From the NCBI GenBank assembly GCA_902806405.1, contig CADCWL010000247.1, positions 1 through 64,000 of the forward strand: 64,000 bases of DNA, given 5' to 3'. The stretch comes from an uncultured Thermomicrobiales bacterium. Lineage in GTDB: Bacteria; Chloroflexota; Chloroflexia; Thermomicrobiales; UBA6265. The notes under the pieces were generated by a model, which had not been told where the DNA came from, ran no database searches, and saw only the letters and a list, made by a program, of their open reading frames with translations. The position numbers were made by a program, and so were the translations under genes. Shown piece after piece: positions 58,845 to 64,000 of the stretch. Position 1 is the first letter of the stretch, and every line of letters starts with the position of its first letter.

Positions 58845-60392
58845 ATGGAAAGCGGGTTCGAACTCTCGCACGAGATGCGAACCTGGGTGTCGCCCAGTCT
58901 GATCGAGGCGAACCACATCCTCAGCCTCTCGCGGCAGGAGCTCCAGGCCGCCGTCGCCGCCGAGATGGAGGCGAACCCGGCGCTGGAGATGGACGAGCGC
59001 CAGACCTGCCCGCTCTGCGGCAACGTCCTCGACGGCACCTTCTGCACCGTCTGTCTCGTCAGTCAGCGCACCGACGCCAACCCCGAGAGCTACGAGGACT
59101 TCCCCGAGACCGCCGCCACCGGCAACCAGACCTCCGACGACAGCGACGACTTCGACCCGATGACACTTATCGCCGAGGACTTCGGCCTCCGCGAGCAGAT
59201 TCTGGCCGACGCCCGCACGATCCTCGAGCCGGAGGAGTACCCGATCGCCGAGTACCTCGTCGACTCGATCGACGACCGCGGCTTCCTTGCCGCCGACACC
59301 GCCGAGCTTGCCACCCTCCTCGACCGCCCGATCGAGGAGATCGAGGGGATTGTCGAGGTGATCCAGGACGTCGCCCCGGTCGGCGTCGGTGCCCGCAACC
59401 TCCGCGAGTGTCTCCTCCTCCAGCTCCGCTTCCTACTGGAGAGCGGACACCCGGCGCCGCCCCACGTTGGGCGGATCATCGCCACGCACCTCCCCGAGTT
59501 CGGTGCCCACAAGTACGGCCAGATCGCCAAGGATCTGGGCCTTACCGCCGAGGACGTGGAGGCCGCGCGCGATTTCATCCGTACCCACCTCAACCCGTTT
59601 CCGCTCCAGACCCAGCAGGCCCGCTCCTGGCGGACACCGACCCGATCCCCCTTCGTCGCCCCGGACGTGATCATCTCGATCAAGGACGGCGCCCTCCACG
59701 TCGAGGTGGTCGAGACCAAGCACTTTCACCTTCGCCTGAGCCCCATCTACGACCGCCTCGGTGAGGCGACCGGCCGCCGCAGGTCCGCCGCGAAGGCGAA
59801 CGGCGCAACCACCACCGGCAGCGCCACCTCCGCCAACGGCACCGTCGCCCTCGTCACCGGCAACGGAGCCTCTAATGGGCACGCCGTCGCTCCCATCGCC
59901 ACCACCCGGCCGCTCGCCTCCCTCCTCACCTCGGACGAGGACCGCGCCCACGTCCGCCAGTACTCCTCGCGCGCCAAAGTCTTCATCTCCAACATCCAGC
60001 AGCGGCGCGAAACGCTGCTCAAGATCAGCCGCTGCATCTGCGGGCTGCAGGAGAGCTTCCTGCGGGGCGGCGTGAGGGAACTTGTCCCGTTGACGCGAGC
60101 GGTCGTCGCCCAGCAGGTCGGCGTCCACGAGTCGACGGTGAGCCGTGCGACGGCGAACAAGTACGTGATGCTGCCGACCCGCAAGGTGATCCCTTTCAGC
60201 GACTTCTTCACCCCCTCCCTCAGCACCAAGGATGTGATCAAGGAACTGATCGAGCGGGAGGCAAAGAAGGGCGAGCCGCTGACCGACCGCCGCATCTGCG
60301 ACCTCCTCCTCAAGCAGGGTATCCGGATCGCCCGCCGGACCGTCGCCAAATACCGCGCCGAGCTCGGCATCCTCCCTTCGACAATGCGGTAG
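58845..60392 (+). CDS. rpoN: RNA polymerase sigma-54 factor, divergent, with inserted zinc ribbon
   Basis: A 515-residue RpoN. Region I is recognisable but not Gln-rich (VSPSLIEANHILSLSRQELQAAV, EMEANPALE). Directly after it come four cysteines, CPLCGN...CTVC (55, 58, 67, 70), a zinc-ribbon-like insertion not found in standard RpoN. The core-binding part follows (about 105-300), a Ser/Thr/Ala/Gly-rich insertion (309-362), the HTH (VAQQVGVHESTVSRATANKY, 421-440) and the RpoN box ARRTVAKYR (497-505). ATG at 58845 follows AGAGGA. It needs AAA+ activators; none is in the window. Confidence 0.93.
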   Translation: MESGFELSHEMRTWVSPSLIEANHILSLSRQELQAAVAAEMEANPALEMDERQTCPLCGNVLDGTFCTVCLVSQRTDANPESYEDFPETAATGNQTSDDSDDFDPMTLIAEDFGLREQILADARTILEPEEYPIAEYLVDSIDDRGFLAADTAELATLLDRPIEEIEGIVEVIQDVAPVGVGARNLRECLLLQLRFLLESGHPAPPHVGRIIATHLPEFGAHKYGQIAKDLGLTAEDVEAARDFIRTHLNPFPLQTQQARSWRTPTRSPFVAPDVIISIKDGALHVEVVETKHFHLRLSPIYDRLGEATGRRRSAAKANGATTTGSATSANGTVALVTGNGASNGHAVAPIATTRPLASLLTSDEDRAHVRQYSSRAKVFISNIQQRRETLLKISRCICGLQESFLRGGVRELVPLTRAVVAQQVGVHESTVSRATANKYVMLPTRKVIPFSDFFTPSLSTKDVIKELIEREAKKGEPLTDRRICDLLLKQGIRIARRTVAKYRAELGILPSTMR

Positions 60393-61020
60393 TACCGGCT
60401 TTGCGACCGAATCTGGTCGGACTAGAAATTTCTCGAAGCGTCGTCACCGACCTCCCCGTTCCCTGTCGCTCGGAAGCACCGGGCCCTCCTCCGCCGCGAA
60501 AGCGGCTCGGGAGTCTCCCTTGGCGCTGCCGCCCGCGACACCCCACGGGCTTCCCTTCCACGCCTTGTCCCGAGAGACGAGGCTCCCTCCCCGGCTCGGG
60601 CCGAGAGGCGTCCTACCACAGCCCCAACCACGCCGCCTCGACCGCCATCCCTCTCGCCGCTTGGTCGTGCCCACGAACCGAGGATCCTCGCCCACGCCCA
60701 CCTCAGGGCGAAAATTCTTCCTGCCCCGGAAGGGCAAGCACCTCATGGTGGAAGGCGAGCGGCGGGACAGCGGCCGCCGGGATGGGGGAGCGGGGCCACA
60801 GGCGAGAGCCCGGACGGTAGGACTATTGGCAAGGAAAACGACGCAACGTGGACATGAGACGGTGCCGCGAGCCGCCGTCGCCATCTCCTCGTGCGCTGAA
60901 GGTATACCGAGGAGTCCGCGCAGGGATGTTGCACCCCCGCGCCACACTCAGCGGTATTGGAACGCCGCCGTAGCCCCGAAGCTCCCCAACCGACGGGACA
61001 CCGAGGACGGCCCGCTCGCC
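60393..61020. other. Intergenic after rpoN
   Basis: 628 bases between convergent genes. Open frames are Arg/Pro-rich shadows; no strong terminator hairpin found and nothing else recognised. Confidence 0.5.
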
Positions 61021-62313
61021 TTACATCTCCGCCGTCGACTGATCCGTGTCGAGGACGAAGCGGAGCAGCGCCCCGACGCCGCCGAGGGCGTCGAGCCGGC
61101 GCCCAGCCTCGCTGCGGGGCACCGCGGCGTCGGCGTCGGGGATATGGGCCTGCTCCTCGGCGCCGACCGGGACGGCGGTGCGGACGATCTCGATCGCGGC
61201 GTCGCTGAGGATCGCCAGCCGGACCAGCTCCTCCTCCAAGCCGACGGGGACGATGACCCCCGGGTCGCCGGCGGCCGGGTGCTCCGCCGGCGCGTCACCG
61301 GCGCCGTAGAGGGGAAGCGCAAAATCGGCCCAGCCTTTGGCGGCGAAATCGTCGTTCATGATCAGGGTCAGGACCTGGCCCGCCTGGAGCGCCGTCAGCG
61401 TCTCCTCGATCCCCACGACGGCGCCCCCGCCGGGACCGGCGCCGTTCTCCAGCGAGCCGACCGCGGCCGCTTCCCGCTCCCGCTCCGCCTGCTCGACCAG
61501 CGGCAGGGTCGCCTCGACGATATCCCGCTCGCTGGCGCGAATATCAAGCCGGACCGAGCCGACAATCCGGTCACGAACGCTCTGGTGGAGTGTGTCGGTG
61601 AGCAGGGTAGTCGCCCGCTCATCGCCGGCGAGGACGAGCACGCCGATGCGCTCCCGGTCCATCAACAGCCGAACCTCTTCGACGACCGTGCGGGCGAAGG
61701 CGTCAGCGTGCTCCTGCGAGCGGCCGTCGTTCCGGCTCCGGGTCCCCGAGCCGTCGCGCGAGCGTCCGCCGGCGCCCCCCTCGACGTCGACGTGCCGTTC
61801 CCGCCGGGCCTGGTCGACCACCGTCAGCGACGCCTCCCGGCCGTCGGCGAGAAGCACGACATAGGGTGGCGCGTCCTCGGCGACGTGGGCGAGCGCGTGC
61901 AAGGCGGGGGTCGGACCGGCAACCATCCGGCTCGGCACCGGCACGCCGAGCGGCAGCGGTTCGAAGACCCCGGCCACCGAACAGGCAACGACGACCAAAC
62001 CCTGGACGGCCGGGTCGACCTCGCCATCGAGGTACTCCCGGACCCGTGCCAGATCGTCGCTGAGGCTGTCGTGGGCGGGGGTGTGCGGCTTGTAGTCGGC
62101 GAGGAATTCGGCGCCGTTCTGGTCGAACCACTCCCGGCCGGCGCGGCGGTTCGGGCGGAACCCGTCCGGCTGCCAGTCGAGGCTCAGCGTCAGGTAGGGC
62201 GCCTCGGTCGAGGCCGGCAGGGCCGCCAGCCGCCGCAGAGCGCCGGCTAGGTCGGCGACGAACGGCGTGTCGTCGTGGTGCTGCTCCACCTGCTGAACGG
62301 GATCGGTTGCCAC
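61021..62313 (-). CDS. Bacterial archaeo-eukaryotic release factor-like protein (baeRF type)
   Basis: A 430-residue protein. The opening segment EAPYLTLSLDWQPDGFRPNR and the following LVVVACSVAGVFEPLPLGVP, then YVVLLADGREASLTVVDQAR and ERIGVLVLAGDERATTLL, match the eRF1 domain 2/3-like layout of the bacterial families related to archaeal/eukaryotic release factors and Vms1. These are thought to act in ribosome rescue or stress control, but no biochemical role is settled. The linker (about 175-200) is Gly/Ser/Arg-rich. GTG at 62313 has AGAGGAG upstream. Single gene. The family call is from pattern, not from a search. Confidence 0.65.
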   Translation of the reverse strand: MATDPVQQVEQHHDDTPFVADLAGALRRLAALPASTEAPYLTLSLDWQPDGFRPNRRAGREWFDQNGAEFLADYKPHTPAHDSLSDDLARVREYLDGEVDPAVQGLVVVACSVAGVFEPLPLGVPVPSRMVAGPTPALHALAHVAEDAPPYVVLLADGREASLTVVDQARRERHVDVEGGAGGRSRDGSGTRSRNDGRSQEHADAFARTVVEEVRLLMDRERIGVLVLAGDERATTLLTDTLHQSVRDRIVGSVRLDIRASERDIVEATLPLVEQAEREREAAAVGSLENGAGPGGGAVVGIEETLTALQAGQVLTLIMNDDFAAKGWADFALPLYGAGDAPAEHPAAGDPGVIVPVGLEEELVRLAILSDAAIEIVRTAVPVGAEEQAHIPDADAAVPRSEAGRRLDALGGVGALLRFVLDTDQSTAEM

Positions 62314-62644
62314 GCTGGTGTGCTCCTCTCGCTATCGCCCCTGCCCACCGGGCAAGAAAGCCGTCGTTAGCAGCGATGGCGCGCACACCCCGTGCCAGCC
62401 AGCGTCCACCATCGGATAGGGGTCGAGACGGACAGCACCGGGGCGCCGCCGGCCGGGTTGTGAGCACCGTGCAAGTCCATCGCCTCCCGTCGACGTTTCG
62501 GGTCTCGAGTCCGTACGTCACGCCGCTGCCCGCCATCGGAAGGGGCTTCAGCCCCGTGCTATACTCCCGTCCCGCGGACAGCGAAGCAATTTTCCGTTCA
62601 TCCGCGTCACCCGCTGCCCTCTCGTGGGCGAAACGATTGGGCCG
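62314..62644. other. Divergent intergenic before the SH3b gene
   Basis: 331 bases; contains the hairpin and extended -10 at 62542-62565 and nothing else recognised. Confidence 0.45.
62542..62565 (+). promoter_or_regulatory. Extended -10 promoter with upstream hairpin
   Basis: TGCTATACT (62557-62565, hexamer 62560-62565) about 80 bases before the SH3b gene. A perfect palindrome, GGGGCT-TC-AGCCCC (62542-62555), lies immediately upstream in the spacer position and could be an operator. Confidence 0.45.
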
Positions 62645-63223
62645 ATGACCGATCCCGGACTGAGCAACCGGCTCCGTCAGCACTCCCGCCGCTCCGGGCT
62701 CATGGTCGGCCTCTCGATGGCCGCCGCCATCGCGATCCTCGTCGGCGTCTTTGTTGGCATCTACGCCGCCCTCGTCCCCTGGCTCTCCGACATCGTCCCT
62801 CCTCAGATTCAGGCTCAGGAACAGACGCCGACCGCGGCGCCGGCCGTGGCTCAGAGTCGGGCCCCGGAGAATCCAGTCGCACCCACCCCGAACGCGATCG
62901 TCGCAGCGATTCGGGCGCAGCAGTCGCCTACGGCGGTGCCCGTGCCGGCGGAGACGGTGGCACCGGAGCCGACGGAAACACCGGAGGCGTTCGAGCCGGA
63001 CTTTCAGATTCGCGGCGGGCAAAGCATCAACTTCCGATCGGGACCATCGACGAACGATCCGGTGATCGAAGCCCTGCCACCGCTTACGCCACTGCAGTAC
63101 CTGAACGAAGAGGAGCCGACGCAAAATCCTGCTCAAGATGGTGATACCTGGAGAAGGTATCGCACCGAGGACAACCAAGAGGGCTGGGTGCGAGAGATCG
63201 ACACCGAGCCTTATCGTGAGTAA
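62645..63223 (+). CDS. Membrane-anchored SH3b-domain protein
   Basis: A 192-residue protein: cytoplasmic start, one membrane helix (about 27-48), a Pro/Ala/Thr/Gln-rich spacer (about 58-120) and a bacterial SH3-like domain with INFRSGPSTNDPVIEALPPL and the C-terminal EGWVREIDTEPYRE. Such domains bind cell-wall peptides or peptidoglycan. ATG at 62645 lacks a strong site; a GTG seven codons earlier is possible. It precedes tyrA by 59 bases. Confidence 0.8.
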   Translation: MTDPGLSNRLRQHSRRSGLMVGLSMAAAIAILVGVFVGIYAALVPWLSDIVPPQIQAQEQTPTAAPAVAQSRAPENPVAPTPNAIVAAIRAQQSPTAVPVPAETVAPEPTETPEAFEPDFQIRGGQSINFRSGPSTNDPVIEALPPLTPLQYLNEEEPTQNPAQDGDTWRRYRTEDNQEGWVREIDTEPYRE

Positions 63224-63282
63224 AGGGAAGACGACGCCATGACCCTGGCTTCGGATCTTAAAGTTTAGGCAAGCGACCGCAG

Positions 63283-64000
63283 ATGCAACGCGTCACCATC
63301 ATCGGCCTCGGCCTCATCGGCGGCTCCGTCGGCCTCGGGCTGCGGCGCTGGTCGGCAGCGAACGCCAGCGGCGGCCAGGCCGCCCTCGAAGTCACCGGTT
63401 TCGACACCGACCTGGAGCAGCAGGGCTACGCCCAGAAGATCAAGGCGGTCGACCGCACCGCCTGGGACCTCGCCCGTGCCGTCCAGAACGCCGACATCGT
63501 CCTCCTCGCGACGCCCGTCGCCGCCATGCGCGACACCTTCGAGGCGATCGCCCCCCACCTCCGACCCGGCACGACCGTCACAGACACCGGCTCGACCAAG
63601 GCCGACGTCCTGGCCTGGGCCGACGCGCTGCTGCCGCGCACGGTCGCCTTCGTCGGCGGTCACCCGATGGCCGGCAAGGCCCAGAGCATCGAGGGCGCCG
63701 AGGCGGATCTCTTCAAGGGCGCGACCTGGGTCGTTACCCCGTCGGTCCGGGCGGGGGAGGAGGCGGTCCGAAACGTCCTCGGCCTCGTCGCCGCCCTGGA
63801 GGCGGAGCCGTTCTTCGTCGATCCGGGCGAACACGACGCCTTCGTCGCCGGTATCAGCCATCTCCCCTTCGTCGTCTCCGCGGCGCTGATGCGAACCGTC
63901 AGCCAGGACGCGTCGTGGCGCGACATGAAGGGCCTGACGGCCGGCGGCTTCCGCGACGTCAGCCGCCTCGCCGCCGGCAGCCCGGCCATGCACCGCGATA
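63283..64000 (+). CDS. tyrA: Prephenate dehydrogenase (partial, runs off right edge)
   Basis: Open to the window edge (239 codons). MQRVTIIGLGLIGGSVGLGL is the NAD(P)-binding start; TVTDTGSTKADVLAWADALL, then VGGHPMAGKAQSIEGAEADL with the substrate-binding His are diagnostic of prephenate or arogenate dehydrogenase in tyrosine synthesis. The C-terminal half is missing, so an ACT domain or fusion cannot be excluded. The ATG at 63283 is the natural N-terminus; a weak AAGCGACC precedes it. Confidence 0.92.
   Translation, partial: MQRVTIIGLGLIGGSVGLGLRRWSAANASGGQAALEVTGFDTDLEQQGYAQKIKAVDRTAWDLARAVQNADIVLLATPVAAMRDTFEAIAPHLRPGTTVTDTGSTKADVLAWADALLPRTVAFVGGHPMAGKAQSIEGAEADLFKGATWVVTPSVRAGEEAVRNVLGLVAALEAEPFFVDPGEHDAFVAGISHLPFVVSAALMRTVSQDASWRDMKGLTAGGFRDVSRLAAGSPAMHRD

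Noticed and set aside
63239-63268. Nine-codon frame MTLASDLKV with an AAGGGAAG site, just upstream of tyrA
   Set aside because: Could be a leader peptide, but it has no Tyr, Phe or Trp codons and no attenuator hairpins follow; probably chance.

Overview
The window is GC-rich bacterial chromosome (roughly 68-70% by eye). The gene content (ClpB/HspR/Hsp20, HslUV, ScpAB, a divergent sigma-54, a bacterial eRF1-like protein, CO-dehydrogenase-type subunits, DUF2142-like membrane glycosyltransferases) fits a Chloroflexota member of the Thermomicrobia/Sphaerobacter type. That placement is an inference from gene content and style, not from a marker-gene comparison. No rRNA, tRNA, CRISPR array, prophage or intact insertion sequence was found.

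Layout. 0-4.5 kb: two small membrane proteins, an S9 peptidase, a VOC protein and a beta-lactamase-fold serine hydrolase. 4.9-8.7 kb: a peptide ABC transporter (binding protein plus two permeases) behind a clear promoter, ended by a perfect 17-bp hairpin. 8.7-13.3 kb: heat-shock cluster, hspR-clpB on the minus strand with an operator-like palindrome in its promoter, and hsp20 on the plus strand. 13.4-14.9 kb: FAD and 2Fe-2S subunits of a molybdenum hydroxylase without the catalytic subunit. 15.1-17.5 kb: rmlA and rmlB (dTDP-sugar synthesis). 17.8-21.1 kb: an MFS exporter, then an unrecognised protein with a PD-(D/E)XK-like motif divergent from a small protein. 21.3-29.7 kb: a seven-gene minus-strand cell-surface glycan operon. 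29.9-33.5 kb: two small acidic proteins, an S41 protease homologue lacking its catalytic lysine, and a branched-chain aminotransferase.

33.6-37.9 kb: a second peptide transporter (binding protein plus two permeases) behind a consensus promoter. 37.9-46.8 kb: a ROK sugar kinase, then hslU, hslV, a long gene-poor gap holding a decayed hicA-hicB toxin-antitoxin pair, topA and dprA. This is the dprA-topA-...-hslV-hslU order known from Firmicutes, but without trmFO and xerC. 47.1-52 kb: an acetyltransferase, a GlsB-type membrane protein and the two ATPases (dppD, dppF) that both upstream transporter sets lack. 52-55 kb: M50 protease, HD protein, scpA, scpB. 55.2-58.5 kb: iscS, iscR and a CBS-containing M50 protease. 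58.8-64 kb: an unusual rpoN with an inserted zinc ribbon, a baeRF-type protein, an SH3b surface protein and the start of tyrA.

Promoters are unusually readable. Eight have a -35/-10 pair with an exact 17-bp spacer, and several genes have an extended -10 of the form TGCTAnnnT. The strongest leads for new biology are the hicAB relic, the zinc-ribbon sigma-54, the lysine-less S41 protein, the PD-(D/E)XK-like protein, the acidic-tailed HslV and the duplicated glycosyltransferase/two-TM-protein module.
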